Assembly (NCBI RefSeq): GCF_001420595.1
Contig: NZ_LJIX01000006.1
Location: 3,333,058 to 3,397,057, forward strand
Reading direction: 5' to 3'
From: Cytobacillus solani
GTDB lineage: Bacteria > Bacillota > Bacilli > Bacillales > Cytobacillaceae
Length of the DNA: 64,000 nt
Below the pieces are notes generated by a model that searched no databases, was not told the DNA's origin, and saw only the letters and a program-made list of their open reading frames with translations. Below, one piece after another: positions 1 to 8,690 of the stretch; within the stretch, counting starts at the first letter, position 1; each line of letters begins with the position of its first letter. Made by a program: the position numbers and the translations under genes.

Positions 1-442
1 CTTCCTTTTGGCCGCCAGGCATAAGGGAAGGACCGAGCAATGCTCCTTCTTCGCCGCCAGAAACACCTGTACCGATGAAATGGAAGCCTAATTCACTTAG
101 CTCTTTATTGCGGCGCTGTGTATCTGTAAATAACGTATTGCCGCCGTCAATTAAGATATCCCCTTTTTTAAGGAGGGGTTTTAATTGCTCAATGGTTGCA
201 TCCGTAGGAGCGCCAGCTTTCACCATTAACATAATCTTTCTTGGCTTTTCAATCGAATTCACAAACTCTTCAATGGAATATGTACCCTTAATATTTTTTC
301 CGTTTGTCTCCTTCAGCATCTCATCTGTCTTTTCTCGTGATCGATTATAGACGGAAACGGAATACCCTCTGCTCTCAATATTCATAGCAAGATTTTTTCC
401 CATAACCGCTAAACCTATAATTCCAATTTGTGTTTTTTCCAT
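1..442 (-). CDS. gndA: 6-phosphogluconate dehydrogenase, N-terminal part (cut by window edge)
   Basis: This is the amino-terminal 147 codons of a decarboxylating 6-phosphogluconate dehydrogenase, the NADP-linked step of the oxidative pentose phosphate pathway that yields ribulose 5-phosphate. The start is the ATG at 442, with an AAGGGGTG ribosome site just upstream. The protein opens with a Rossmann nucleotide-binding loop ([13 protein letters not shown]), followed by VYNRSREK and the substrate-binding stretch [20 protein letters not shown], all diagnostic of the family. The carboxy-terminal helical domain lies beyond the left edge. In B. subtilis the same gene (yqjI) also neighbours the polymerase IV gene, which supports the call. 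Confidence 0.95.
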   Translation of the reverse strand, partial: MEKTQIGIIGLAVMGKNLAMNIESRGYSVSVYNRSREKTDEMLKETNGKNIKGTYSIEEFVNSIEKPRKIMLMVKAGAPTDATIEQLKPLLKKGDILIDGGNTLFTDTQRRNKELSELGFHFIGTGVSGGEEGALLGPSLMPGGQKE

Positions 443-529
443 CCTTTAACACCCCTTCTAAAGCCTATCTTCATGCTAAGAATCCTCTATACTGTAGCAA
501 GATTCAATTATTAATGCAATTCTCGCATA

Positions 530-1816
530 CTATTCCTCTTTTTCGGCCTTCCTATAAGGGAAATCCTGCAAAAAATCTTTATTAAAGCTCGTTTCTGCCC
601 CAATATTTCGCTGCTCGGATTTAACCTCCGGCATCATCACTGCTCGATCAATAATATGTGAGCCAAATTTTTCACGAAGAGTTGCTAATGTTGCTAACAA
701 AGGCTCTTTCCTTGCCTCTTTTTCATAGCTAAAGAGGTCTAGCTGTTTAACTGCCTCATTATACTCAATTAAATCCATTCCCGTAATGCCAAGCAGCCGA
801 ACGGAATCACCATTCCAATGCTTTAGAAAAAGCTGTTTAGCTATCTGAAATAGCTCCTCTTCCTTTTGAACTGGGTTTTGAAGCTTCCTGCTTCTCGTAA
901 TTGTTTTTCGATCCTTGAAACGGATAGTTATCCCTAATGAAGAAGCAAGAACTTTTTTTCTTTTTAGTCTGACACACACAGTTTCAGATAGTTTTTCAAG
1001 TACCTGCAAGAGCTCCTGCTGATTGGAAACATCACGAGGCAAAGTGGTTGAATTGCCAATGCTTTTGAATTCGGAAGCTGCATCAGGGTCAACAGGTCTT
1101 TGATCATTTCCATTCGCCCTCTCCTTTAATCTCGGACCATTGATTCCTAGAACAGATTTCACTTGAACATCATTTGCTTTTGCTAGATCACCAATCGTTT
1201 TTATATGGATGGTCCGTAGTTTTTCCCCTGTTTTCTTCCCAACCCCATGCATTTCTTCCACATCGAGCGGCCATAAAACGGATGGCACATCCCTTTTTCG
1301 AAGAACAGTGATCCCCATTGGCTTTTTCATATCAGAAGCCATTTTTGCTAGAAATTTATTCGGTGCAACCCCTATGCTGCACGGTAAATCAAGCTGCCTC
1401 TGAATTTGCCTTTGGATCGTTTCAGCAATTTCAAGCGGGGTTCCAAATTCATAGCTTTCCGTTATGTCTACATAGCCTTCATCAATTGAAACGGGCTCAA
1501 CTAATGACGAATATTGATTTAATATTTCAAACATCCCGATAGAAGCGGCACGATACCGATCAAAATTAGGCTTTTTAACAATCAGCTGCGGGCAAAGCTT
1601 TTGTGCCTCCCAAAGAGGCATCGTTGTTTTCACACCGAACTTTCTCGCCTCATAGCTGCACGTCACAATAATTCCCCGCCGTTCCTTTGGATTGCCTGCA
1701 ATCGCTAATGGTTTCCCCTTTAAAGATGGATCATAGGCCATTTCGACCGAAGCATAAAAACTATTCATATCAACATGCAAAATGACTCGTCCATTTTTCG
1801 GATACATTTGTTTCAT
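530..1816 (-). CDS. dinB: DNA polymerase IV (Y-family translesion polymerase)
   Basis: This 428-residue Y-family polymerase copies past damaged template bases with low fidelity. The palm begins HVDMNSFYASVE (first catalytic Asp near residue 16), and the second catalytic cluster is SIDEGYVD near residue 109. A helix-hairpin-helix stretch (MHGVGKKTGEKL) follows, then the little-finger domain. QLDLF near residue 358 matches the consensus for binding the beta sliding clamp. The ATG at 1816 has an AGGAAGTG ribosome site. Length and context match B. subtilis YqjH (PolY1). No LexA-type box was recognised upstream, so SOS control is not indicated by the sequence. Confidence 0.95.
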   Translation of the reverse strand: MKQMYPKNGRVILHVDMNSFYASVEMAYDPSLKGKPLAIAGNPKERRGIIVTCSYEARKFGVKTTMPLWEAQKLCPQLIVKKPNFDRYRAASIGMFEILNQYSSLVEPVSIDEGYVDITESYEFGTPLEIAETIQRQIQRQLDLPCSIGVAPNKFLAKMASDMKKPMGITVLRKRDVPSVLWPLDVEEMHGVGKKTGEKLRTIHIKTIGDLAKANDVQVKSVLGINGPRLKERANGNDQRPVDPDAASEFKSIGNSTTLPRDVSNQQELLQVLEKLSETVCVRLKRKKVLASSLGITIRFKDRKTITRSRKLQNPVQKEEELFQIAKQLFLKHWNGDSVRLLGITGMDLIEYNEAVKQLDLFSYEKEARKEPLLATLATLREKFGSHIIDRAVMMPEVKSEQRNIGAETSFNKDFLQDFPYRKAEKEE

Positions 1817-1870
1817 GCCGGCACTTCCTTGTACTTATTCTTCTACTATTTTAACAAATTTATCTAACAA

Positions 1871-1902
1871 AAAGAAAACAGAGGATTCAATAATCCTCTG
1901 TT
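1871..1902 (-). terminator. Terminator downstream of cheW
   Basis: An 11-bp stem (AACAGAGGATT and its complement) with a 4-base loop is followed on the minus strand by a T-rich run. It lies 10 bases past the cheW stop and separates it from dinB. Confidence 0.8.
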
Positions 1903-1911
1903 CAATCCTAT

Positions 1912-2388
1912 TTATGCCGTTTCCTTTTGTGTCTTCATAAACTCCTGAATCTCTCTAATCCCATCTAGTGATTGAACGAGAATAGATGGGTCAATCATTG
2001 TAATCACTCGTGAATCCAGGTTTGCAACGCCAGTAAAATATGTTGTTTTTTGATAAGCAAGAAGACCTAGCTGTTTTAATTTATCAGATGGAATGTCAAT
2101 GATTTCCTTCGCATCTGAAACAATAACGCCAATTGACAGCATTTCTGTTTGTAAAACAATCATTTTTGTCGATTCATTTGCTTTAAATGAGCGGTTATAA
2201 AGAATTCTTTCAAAGTCAACGACCGGAATAAGCTCATCCCGTACTCTTGTAATCCCATTTACATAAGCAGGTAAATGAGGGATTGGTGTAATCCCCTCTA
2301 CTTTTTCAATCGACATAACAAAATGAATGGGAATGGCGTATTCTTCATTGCCAACTTGAAACACAACTACCTTATTCATCTCTTCCAA
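1912..2388 (-). CDS. cheW: CheW-like chemotaxis coupling protein
   Basis: This 158-residue protein is essentially one CheW domain, the SH3-like fold that links chemoreceptors to the histidine kinase CheA. Family-like segments are VVFQVGNEEYAIPI at the start, the GITRVRDELIPVVDF strand-turn near residue 45, and ITMIDPSIL near the end. There is no receiver domain, so it is not a CheV. The TTG at 2388 is preferred because GGAGG lies 8 bases upstream; the ATG at 2379 has only a closely abutting purine run. It stands alone, away from any flagellar operon, so it may be an auxiliary coupler. The chemoreceptor at 44 kb in this window is a possible partner, by inference only. Confidence 0.85.
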   Translation of the reverse strand: MEEMNKVVVFQVGNEEYAIPIHFVMSIEKVEGITPIPHLPAYVNGITRVRDELIPVVDFERILYNRSFKANESTKMIVLQTEMLSIGVIVSDAKEIIDIPSDKLKQLGLLAYQKTTYFTGVANLDSRVITMIDPSILVQSLDGIREIQEFMKTQKETA

Positions 2389-2526
2389 AATCTACCCCTC
2401 CTGCACTCAAGTGGGTGTATAGTACCACTATTACTAGATTAAATATAACATATTCTACTTCCTGCTGCTTTCTTTTTTAAAGGATGTTTTCGTAAACACT
2501 GTTGCCCCTAACACGAATTCGCAGAA

Positions 2527-2654
2527 GTTGATTTCCGCTCCAGGTCACTCGCTTTCTGCAGGGTGTGCCCTGAACCTTCTCATTGCTAAAGCGCCTGTGG
2601 TGTCTCAACTGTCCGCTCCTCCCGAAGAGTCTCACATCTTCCGCTACAATCAAC
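2527..2654. repeat. Palindromic intergenic repeat, GTTGATT/AATCAAC family
   Basis: This is a 128-bp noncoding element bounded by complementary ends: GTTGATTTCCGCTCC on the left, and GGAAG then CAATCAAC-type sequence on the right. Internal GC-rich inverted segments are also present. From memory it resembles a dispersed repeat found in many Bacillus and Geobacillus genomes. A 66-codon open frame crosses it on the minus strand, but its composition follows the repeat, so it is not called as a gene. It lies between cheW and the M20 peptidase gene. Its function is unknown. Confidence 0.65.
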
Positions 2655-2730
2655 CTTATTTTGCCTAGGATTTTCACTCACACCATTTATCCAAAAACAA
2701 TCTTTTGAATAGAGTCTTTTTTAAATAGAT

Positions 2731-2760
2731 AAGAGAACCCATTTTTAATAAGGTTCTCTT
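2731..2760 (-). terminator. Probable terminator after the M20 peptidase gene
   Basis: A 9-bp perfect stem (AAGAGAACC and its complement) has a 12-base loop and lies 12 bases past the peptidase stop. The following minus-strand sequence is T-rich but interrupted, so strength is uncertain. Confidence 0.6.
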
Positions 2761-2771
2761 CTCTCATTTTT

Positions 2772-3893
2772 TTATTGGGCTGTTACTTCCTCAATAATTG
2801 CAATCACCATTTCTGCTAATTTATTTAATTCCTCAATCGGCATCCGCTCATTCGTTGTATGAATTTCCTCGTAGCCAACTGCAAGATTAACAGTTGGGAT
2901 GTCAAAGCCTGCAATCACGTTCGCATCACTTCCGCCCCCGCTCTTTAATAACTCACAGCTGCGGCCAATTTTTGCAGCAGCTTTGCGTGCCACTTCAACC
3001 ACATGATCACCTTCGCCAAATTTAAAGCCTGGGTACATAACTTCTACTTCCACTTCAGCTTTACCGCCCATTTCGACAGCTGCTGTTTCAAAAGCTTCTT
3101 TCATTTTACTTACTTGCTGCTCCATTTTTTCATTCACTAATGAGCGAGCCTCAGCCAAAATTTCAACATGGTCACAAACGATGTTTGTTTGCGTACCACC
3201 TTCGAAACGGCCAATATTCGCAGTTGTTTCTTCATCAATACGTCCTAGAGGCATTCTTGAAATCGCTTTAGCAGCGATTGTGATAGCAGAAACTCCTTTT
3301 TCTGGTGCAACACCAGCATGAGCCGTTTTTCCAAGAATTGTTGCCTTCACCTTTGCTTGTGTAGGCGCAGCAACAATAATATTGCCTACCTTGCCATCAC
3401 TATCAAGCGCATAGCCATATTTAGCAGTAACTAATGAAGAATCAAGTGCCTTTGCACCAACAAGACCAGATTCTTCACCAACTGTAATAATAAATTCAAT
3501 TTTTCCATGAGGGATGCTTTGTTCTTTTAGTACTTTTATTACTTCAAACATTGCAGCAAGACCTGCTTTATCATCTGCACCAAGAATCGTTGTTCCATCA
3601 GTTACAACATACCCATCTTTAATAGATGGTTTAATGCCTTTTCCAGGGACTACTGTATCCATATGAGATGTAAAGTAAATCGTATCTACCCCCTCTTTTG
3701 TCCCTTGAAGTGTACAAATTAAATTTCCTGCTCCATGGCCAGTTTGTGCAGTTGTATCATCTTCAAATACCTCAACGCCCAAGTCAGTAAACTTCTTCTT
3801 TAAAACCTTTGCAATTTCCGTTTCATATTTTGTTTCAGAATCAATTTGTACAAGCTCTAAAAACTCATTTAATAACCGTTCATGATTAATCAT
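2772..3893 (-). CDS. yqjE: M20-family metallopeptidase, tripeptidase-T-like (YqjE)
   Basis: This 373-residue cytoplasmic zinc aminopeptidase-type enzyme probably trims small peptides. Metal-binding motifs of the M20 family are visible: SHMDTV (His and Asp, near residue 77), GADDKAGLAA (bridging Asp), GEESGLVGA (catalytic and metal Glu pair) and a late metal-ligand His in EEIHTTNERM. The central dimerisation domain includes KTAHAGVAPEKGVSA. The ATG at 3893 has a GGGAGGA ribosome site. Size and location match B. subtilis YqjE. It lies downstream of the yqjD-mce pair with about 130 bases between, so it may be transcribed separately. Substrate specificity cannot be read from the sequence. Confidence 0.9.
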   Translation of the reverse strand: MINHERLLNEFLELVQIDSETKYETEIAKVLKKKFTDLGVEVFEDDTTAQTGHGAGNLICTLQGTKEGVDTIYFTSHMDTVVPGKGIKPSIKDGYVVTDGTTILGADDKAGLAAMFEVIKVLKEQSIPHGKIEFIITVGEESGLVGAKALDSSLVTAKYGYALDSDGKVGNIIVAAPTQAKVKATILGKTAHAGVAPEKGVSAITIAAKAISRMPLGRIDEETTANIGRFEGGTQTNIVCDHVEILAEARSLVNEKMEQQVSKMKEAFETAAVEMGGKAEVEVEVMYPGFKFGEGDHVVEVARKAAAKIGRSCELLKSGGGSDANVIAGFDIPTVNLAVGYEEIHTTNERMPIEELNKLAEMVIAIIEEVTAQ

Positions 3894-4022
3894 ATTCGTC
3901 CAATCCTCCCGATTTATGTATATATTTACTTATTTACTATTCTAGTATACCTTTATAGAATCTGTTTGCAAATAGATGAGTATTTGCGAATATAATTCTA
4001 TTTTCCAAAGAAATCTCTATTT

Positions 4023-5573
4023 TTATAACGGGATATTTCCATGCTTCTTTTTCGGTCTCGTTTCCTTCTTGTTTCTCAGCATGTCAAGTGCTTGAATGAG
4101 CTTTATCCTTGTTTCCCGAGGATCAATCACGTCATCGATCATTCCTCTGCTTGCTGCGACATAGGGATTGGCAAACTTTTCGCGATACTCTTCAATTTTT
4201 TGTGCTCTGATCGCTTCAGGATCATCACTATTTGAAATTTCCCTTGCAAAAATGATATTCGCTGCTCCCTGAGGACCCATAACAGCTACTTCCGCATTTG
4301 GCCAAGCAAATACAAGGTCTGCACCGATAGACTTACTGTTCAAGGCCACATAGGCTCCACCATAAGCCTTTCGTAAAATAACAGTAAGCTTCGGAACAGT
4401 TGCTTCGGAATAAGCATATAAAATCTTTGCACCATGCCGGATAATGCCGCCATGCTCCTGTTTTACACCAGGAAAGAAGCCTGTTACATCCTCAAAAGTA
4501 ATGAGTGGAATATTGAATGAATCACAGAAACGGATGAATCTAGCCGCTTTGTCAGATGAATCAATATCAAGACCACCTGCCATGACTTTCGGCTGATTGC
4601 AAACTAATCCAACCACCTCTCCTTTGATTCGCGCAAGACCAACAACAATATTTTTTGCAAAGTCAGGCTGAACCTCCATAAATGAAGCGGTATCAACAAC
4701 CTGTTCGATGACTTTTCTGACGTCATAAGGACGAACGGCATCGAAAGGAATGACATCTGTTAGATCGGGCCGGTAATCTTCTTCCAAATCCCTCTCTGCT
4801 CTAGGTGGCTTTTCTTCATTATTTTGAGGAAGGTAGCTTAGTAATCGACGGACCTGTTCAATCACTTCAGCTTCTGTTTGCCCTTTAAAATGAGCATTTC
4901 CGCTAATTGAATTATGTACGCTAGCCCCGCCTAAATCTTCCGATGAAATTTTTTCACCGGTTACAGTTTCAATCACCTTTGGACCTGTAATAAACATCTG
5001 ACTTGTCTTCTCCACCATAAAAACAAAATCCGTAATCGCTGGAGAATAAACGGCACCCCCCGCACAAGGTCCCATAATTACGGAAATTTGCGGTATGACA
5101 CCTGAATAAATCGAGTTCCGGTAAAAAATATGCCCATACCCATCTAAGGAAACTACGCCTTCTTGAATCCGCGCACCGCCCGAATCATTCAAGCCAACAA
5201 AAGGAGCTCCATTTTCTGCAGCCAGATCCATCACATTAGCAATTTTCTTCGCATGCATCTCTCCCAGTGCCCCGCCGAAAACTGTAAAATCCTGTGAGAA
5301 TAAGAAAATCGGTCTGCCATTCACTTTTCCATAACCCGTCACAACTCCATCACCAGGTCCTTTTTGACCATCAAGACCAAAGTCCATGCATCGGTGTTCA
5401 ATAAACGGGTTTAGCTCGACAAATGTTCCTGGATCAACTAATAATTCGATTCGTTCTCTAGCAGTCAGCTTCCCTTTTTCATGCTGCTTTTCAATTTTCT
5501 CATCTCCGCCGCCTAATTCTATCTCTCGCTTGCGATCATATAGTTCATTGATTTTTTCATAGATGTCTGTCAT
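4023..5573 (-). CDS. yqjD: Acyl-CoA carboxylase carboxyltransferase subunit (propionyl/methylmalonyl-CoA type)
   Basis: This 516-residue carboxyltransferase has two crotonase-type domains, as in propionyl-CoA carboxylase beta and methylmalonyl-CoA decarboxylase alpha. It moves CO2 between carboxybiotin and an acyl-CoA. Visible hallmarks are SQDFTVFGGALGEMHAKKI, the first-domain oxyanion region NDSGGARIQEGV, GPCAGGAVYSPA, and the second-domain GFFPGVKQEHGGIIRHGAK. It contains no biotin carboxylase or biotin-carrier domain, so those must come from elsewhere; accB and accC lie at 42-43 kb. It is 4 bases from the epimerase gene mce, which points to methylmalonyl-CoA as product or substrate. Whether it works as carboxylase or decarboxylase is inferred only from the presence of mutAB. 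Confidence 0.9.
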   Translation of the reverse strand: MTDIYEKINELYDRKREIELGGGDEKIEKQHEKGKLTARERIELLVDPGTFVELNPFIEHRCMDFGLDGQKGPGDGVVTGYGKVNGRPIFLFSQDFTVFGGALGEMHAKKIANVMDLAAENGAPFVGLNDSGGARIQEGVVSLDGYGHIFYRNSIYSGVIPQISVIMGPCAGGAVYSPAITDFVFMVEKTSQMFITGPKVIETVTGEKISSEDLGGASVHNSISGNAHFKGQTEAEVIEQVRRLLSYLPQNNEEKPPRAERDLEEDYRPDLTDVIPFDAVRPYDVRKVIEQVVDTASFMEVQPDFAKNIVVGLARIKGEVVGLVCNQPKVMAGGLDIDSSDKAARFIRFCDSFNIPLITFEDVTGFFPGVKQEHGGIIRHGAKILYAYSEATVPKLTVILRKAYGGAYVALNSKSIGADLVFAWPNAEVAVMGPQGAANIIFAREISNSDDPEAIRAQKIEEYREKFANPYVAASRGMIDDVIDPRETRIKLIQALDMLRNKKETRPKKKHGNIPL

Positions 5574-5577
5574 GAGT

Positions 5578-5988
5578 TCATTTCAATCCTTTCTTCTCAC
5601 ATAATTCATATAAAACGCTCCCAGTTGATTTCGGGTGCATGAAAGCTACCTTGGCTCCTCCTGCTCCAGTTTTCGGTACATCCTGGATCATACGAATGCC
5701 TTTTTCCTTTATTTCATTGATTCGATCCTGGATTGAGTCTACACCAAGCGCAACATGATGCAGTCCTTCCCCACGCTTCTCAATAAATTTTGCAACTGCG
5801 CTATCTTCATGCGTCGGCTCTAAAAGCTCGAGCTTCGTCTCTCCCGCCTTCAAAAAGGCTACCCTTAATTTTTCACTTTCCACTTCTTCCATGCCAAGCA
5901 GTGGAAGTTTAAGAATTTCTGTATAGAATGGCAGCGCCTCATCAAGTGAACGGACAGCAATACCAATATGATCAATTTTTTTAATCAA
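5578..5988 (-). CDS. mce: Methylmalonyl-CoA epimerase
   Basis: This 136-residue VOC (glyoxalase-fold) protein interconverts the (S) and (R) forms of methylmalonyl-CoA, supplying the isomer the mutase uses. Typical segments are KIDHIGIAVRSLDEALPFY, LLEPTHEDSAVAKFIEKRG, GLHHVALGVD and a final VLYELCEKK. They supply the His and Glu ligands expected for the divalent metal. The TTG at 5988 is chosen because AAGGAG lies 6 bases before it and the product then begins like family members; an upstream in-frame TTG at 6009 would overlap that site. It is paired with yqjD, the next gene, 4 bases downstream. Confidence 0.9.
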   Translation of the reverse strand: MIKKIDHIGIAVRSLDEALPFYTEILKLPLLGMEEVESEKLRVAFLKAGETKLELLEPTHEDSAVAKFIEKRGEGLHHVALGVDSIQDRINEIKEKGIRMIQDVPKTGAGGAKVAFMHPKSTGSVLYELCEKKGLK

Positions 5989-6126
5989 CTCGTTCTCCTT
6001 CCTTTCCAATCTAATTTCACGTTAGTTCTCTACATTCAAAAATTATACGCTTTTTTTTATAATAAGAATATACAGATATTTTAATATTCGCTAAACATGT
6101 CGAAAATCCTTTAAAAAATCGAGCGG

Positions 6127-6155
6127 TTGTTCAATTTAAGAATTCCTAGTAAAAT
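6127..6155 (+). promoter_or_regulatory. Probable sigma-A promoter for the 31-codon gene
   Basis: TTGTTC (6127-6132) and TAAAAT (6150-6155) are separated by exactly 17 bases and lie about 40 bases upstream of the TTG start at 6195. A TGTCGAA Spo0A-type heptamer occurs at 6098-6104, but a single heptamer is weak evidence. Confidence 0.55.
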
Positions 6156-6194
6156 AGAGATAAGAAAATGATGATCTAGAGGAGGGTATATTCA

Positions 6195-6290
6195 TTGTCT
6201 AATAGAAAGATGCAAAAAATAATCGTATATTTAATGATCTTTGCCATGCTTGCCTCAACATTGTTAATTGGACTAACGATGATTTTATAG
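6195..6290 (+). CDS. prli42: Small membrane peptide, stressosome-associated Prli42-like
   Basis: This 31-codon gene opens with TTG. An AGAGGAGG ribosome site lies about 9 bases upstream, a sigma-A-like promoter precedes it and a strong terminator follows 20 bases after its stop. The peptide has a short basic amino end (SNRKMQK) and then one membrane helix (IIVYLMIFAMLASTLLIGL). Length, charge pattern and hydrophobic profile match Prli42, the 31-residue Listeria membrane miniprotein reported to anchor the stressosome, with homologues in Bacillaceae. The assignment is by resemblance remembered from that family, not by search. It is the only plus-strand gene in a long minus-strand block. Confidence 0.75.
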   Translation: MSNRKMQKIIVYLMIFAMLASTLLIGLTMIL

Positions 6291-6311
6291 AGAAACTAAT
6301 TGCATATAAAG

Positions 6312-6336
6312 AGGGACTGTCAAATTGACAGTCCCT
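6312..6336. terminator. Bidirectional terminator
   Basis: A 12-bp near-perfect inverted repeat (AGGGACTGTCAA and its complement) lies between the convergent Prli42-like gene and the L,D-transpeptidase gene. It abuts the transpeptidase stop codon. Confidence 0.75.
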
Positions 6337-6849
6337 TCATTTTATTGCGCCATATGTTTGTCCAAGCTGTTCATAGTTTTCAGAAGTAGAAGTAACTAAT
6401 ATTTTCGTTCCAACTGGAACAAAGTCATATAACGATTCAATGGCTTCATTTTGCAGGCGAATACATCCTTGAGATACGTATTTACCAATAGAGGAAGGAT
6501 CGTTAGTCCCATGAAGCCCATATATTCTCCCATCTGTATCTTCGGCATCAAATCCAATCCACCTCGTACCCAATGGATTATTTGCATCTCCACCCTTTAT
6601 ATCCTTTTTTCTGTAATAGGGATCCTTCGCCTTCACCGTTATCGTAAAGATACCCTCAGGGGTTAAATCTTCTGTCTTTCCTGTCGCTGCAGTAATCACT
6701 GTTTGAACTCTATTGTCATTAATAAAGACTACTTCATTTAGCTTTTTATTCACGATAATGAATGGATCTCCAGGCAGCGGATTAGGTCCCAATGGCCAAA
6801 TAGGCGAGAAAATAAACGCAATCAGTAGCGAGGAAATGATTTTAAGCAA
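6337..6849 (-). CDS. L,D-transpeptidase (YkuD domain), exported
   Basis: This 170-residue exported protein has one YkuD catalytic domain. Such enzymes form or edit 3-3 cross-links, or attach proteins to peptidoglycan, using an active-site cysteine. The amino end is a signal peptide or membrane anchor (KIISSLLIAFIFSPIWPL). The domain begins IIVNKKLNEVVFI. The active site is split between YGLHGTNDPSSIG (His) and SQGCIRLQNEAI (catalytic Cys and Arg, near residue 130). There is no LysM or peptidoglycan-binding domain. It sits between yqjA and the convergent Prli42-like gene, where B. subtilis has yqjB; I do not claim equivalence with that gene. Confidence 0.9.
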   Translation of the reverse strand: MLKIISSLLIAFIFSPIWPLGPNPLPGDPFIIVNKKLNEVVFINDNRVQTVITAATGKTEDLTPEGIFTITVKAKDPYYRKKDIKGGDANNPLGTRWIGFDAEDTDGRIYGLHGTNDPSSIGKYVSQGCIRLQNEAIESLYDFVPVGTKILVTSTSENYEQLGQTYGAIK

Positions 6850-6869
6850 AGAATCACCTCTTTTTTCCG

Positions 6870-7865
6870 TTAGTTTGCACCGGATTCAGTGAAATGATTC
6901 TCCTTTCTTCCCCGCTTTAACTCCTTTGCAGAGCTTTTAATCCATAAATACTCTTCCATTTCCCTTACAAATTGAAAAAGAGCCGCACGCGCTTCAAATT
7001 CTTCTCTCGTTTTTGGCAGCTCCATGCTTTTAAAGGAAGATTTCATTTCGTATAACTTTTCCAAGAAGCGGTTCGCTGTATTTCCTGGATGGATATTTGC
7101 AGCTAACTCTTCCATAAAATCAGCCACCATTTCCCCTTGTTCAATTGTATAGGAAATCGAAATGACAATAGGGAGAACTCTTTCAATGATTTCAAATTGC
7201 TTTTCCCGCATTTTAAAATAGTGATAATACACATTTTCATTACGGAGTATTCGATTTTCCACATCTCTATAGGCAAGAACTTGTGCTTCTTCAATTAACT
7301 GCGCTGTTTCGGTTATCTCCAGCCCATCCCAATTACTTTCGTTTGTACGCAAATAAATAACAATTTCATCAAATATTCTTTTAAAATTTTCTTCAATCTG
7401 GATTTGATATTCCAGCAGTTTTTGATCAAGGCTTGGCATATAAAGATTGGCCAGAAGTGCAACACCGATCCCAATCGTTATAATCCCTAATTCATTCATT
7501 AGAATATCAAAAGTGACCTCTCCAGCCGAATAAATATGCAGAATGATGACACTGCTCGTCACGATGCCATCACTAATTTTAAGCATAACAGCTGTCGGGA
7601 TGAAAAATAGTAATAAAAAACCGATGATGATCGGATGATAAGCCATCCCTTCGAAAAAAACTATAGAAAATAACATCGCTAACAAACAGGCGCTGAAACG
7701 GTTCCAAGAAGTCTTTATCGATTTCTTTTTCGTTACCTGGATACATAGAATGGTTAATATTCCCGCCGAAACAAAATTATCGAACCCCAAAATCTGAGCA
7801 AGAATGATCGCTGCGGATGTGCCAATGGCTGTTTTTATTGTTCGATAGCCTATTTTAAACTTCAT
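6870..7865 (-). CDS. yqjA: Aromatic-acid exporter family membrane protein (YqjA, FUSC-like)
   Basis: This 331-residue membrane protein of the ArAE/FUSC-like group (the former DUF939) has about five hydrophobic segments in residues 10-140. Examples are ILAQILGFDNFVSAGILTIL and PIIIGFLLLFFIPTAV. A long charged helical cytoplasmic domain follows (residues 145-331). Family members are thought to move aromatic or other organic acids outward, but the substrate here is unknown. The ATG at 7865 has an AGGAG site. Position next to artR matches B. subtilis yqjA. The 20-base spacing to the L,D-transpeptidase gene suggests cotranscription. Confidence 0.85.
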   Translation of the reverse strand: MKFKIGYRTIKTAIGTSAAIILAQILGFDNFVSAGILTILCIQVTKKKSIKTSWNRFSACLLAMLFSIVFFEGMAYHPIIIGFLLLFFIPTAVMLKISDGIVTSSVIILHIYSAGEVTFDILMNELGIITIGIGVALLANLYMPSLDQKLLEYQIQIEENFKRIFDEIVIYLRTNESNWDGLEITETAQLIEEAQVLAYRDVENRILRNENVYYHYFKMREKQFEIIERVLPIVISISYTIEQGEMVADFMEELAANIHPGNTANRFLEKLYEMKSSFKSMELPKTREEFEARAALFQFVREMEEYLWIKSSAKELKRGRKENHFTESGAN

Positions 7866-7913
7866 ATAAAAAACTCCTACAATTACTTTTTTAACTTCTT
7901 AACAAATTATGTC

Positions 7914-7948
7914 CAAAAAAAGAGAAGATGATCATTAAGACCATCTTC
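7914..7948 (-). terminator. Terminator of the artPQR operon
   Basis: A perfect GAAGATG/CATCTTC stem is followed on the minus strand by TCTTTTTTT. It lies 20 bases past the artR stop. Confidence 0.8.
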
Positions 7949-7967
7949 ATCCATTTTATTATACAAT

Positions 7968-8690
7968 TCAAAGCATTTTTTGCAAGAAGTCTTTTGCACG
8001 ATCAGAGGTCGGATTGGAAAAGAATTCACTAGGCGGTGCATCTTCTACGAGTACACCACCGTCTAAAAATAGGACACGATCTGCTACTTCTCTAGCAAAT
8101 CCCATTTCGTGGGTAACAATGGCCATCGTCATTCCTGTATGTGCTAGTGATTTCATTACATCTAACACCTCTTTAACCATTTCTGGGTCAAGTGCTGATG
8201 TCGGTTCATCAAAAAGCATGACCTCAGGCTGCATCGCTAATGCACGGGCAATCGCAACCCTTTGTTTTTGCCCTCCTGATAATCGGCCAGGATATTCATT
8301 TGCTTTCGAAGATAGTCCAACTTTTGCTAATAGCTCAAGACCAATTTTCTCAGCTTCCTGCTTGGACTGCCCCTTCACTTTCATAGGTGCATAGGTTAAA
8401 TTCTCAAGGACTGACTTATGCGGGAATAAATGAAAATGCTGAAAAACCATTCCTACATTTTGACGGACCTTCATGATATTTGTTTTTTTGTCTGTAATAT
8501 CTTGCTCACCGATAAAGATACGCCCGTTTGTAGGCTTTTCTAAAAGGTTAATACAACGGAGGAAGGTTGACTTTCCTGAACCTGATGGACCGATAATTGC
8601 CACAACTTCGCCTTCCTTTATCGTTGTGGAAATCCCTTTAAGCACTTCAAGCTTTCCAAACTGTTTATGCAGATTTTCAATTTTAATCAC
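7968..8690 (-). CDS. artR: Amino-acid ABC transporter ATP-binding protein
   Basis: This 240-residue ATPase belongs to a polar amino-acid importer. Walker A is GPSGSGKST (near residue 34), the Q-loop is [10 protein letters not shown], the signature is [15 protein letters not shown], Walker B is [12 protein letters not shown] and the switch His is in IVTHEMGF. The GTG start at 8690 overlaps the end of artQ by 8 bases, so the two are translationally coupled. Gene order matches B. subtilis artR (yqiZ), annotated there as arginine uptake; the substrate is inferred from that synteny and from the substrate-binding partner. Confidence 0.93.
   Translation of the reverse strand: MIKIENLHKQFGKLEVLKGISTTIKEGEVVAIIGPSGSGKSTFLRCINLLEKPTNGRIFIGEQDITDKKTNIMKVRQNVGMVFQHFHLFPHKSVLENLTYAPMKVKGQSKQEAEKIGLELLAKVGLSSKANEYPGRLSGGQKQRVAIARALAMQPEVMLFDEPTSALDPEMVKEVLDVMKSLAHTGMTMAIVTHEMGFAREVADRVLFLDGGVLVEDAPPSEFFSNPTSDRAKDFLQKML

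Noticed and set aside
75-350. 91-codon plus-strand frame
   Set aside because: It is antisense to the well-supported gndA coding region and resembles no family.
2477-2677. 66-codon minus-strand frame
   Set aside because: It lies almost wholly in a palindromic dispersed repeat, has no good ribosome site and its Arg-rich product follows the repeat's composition.
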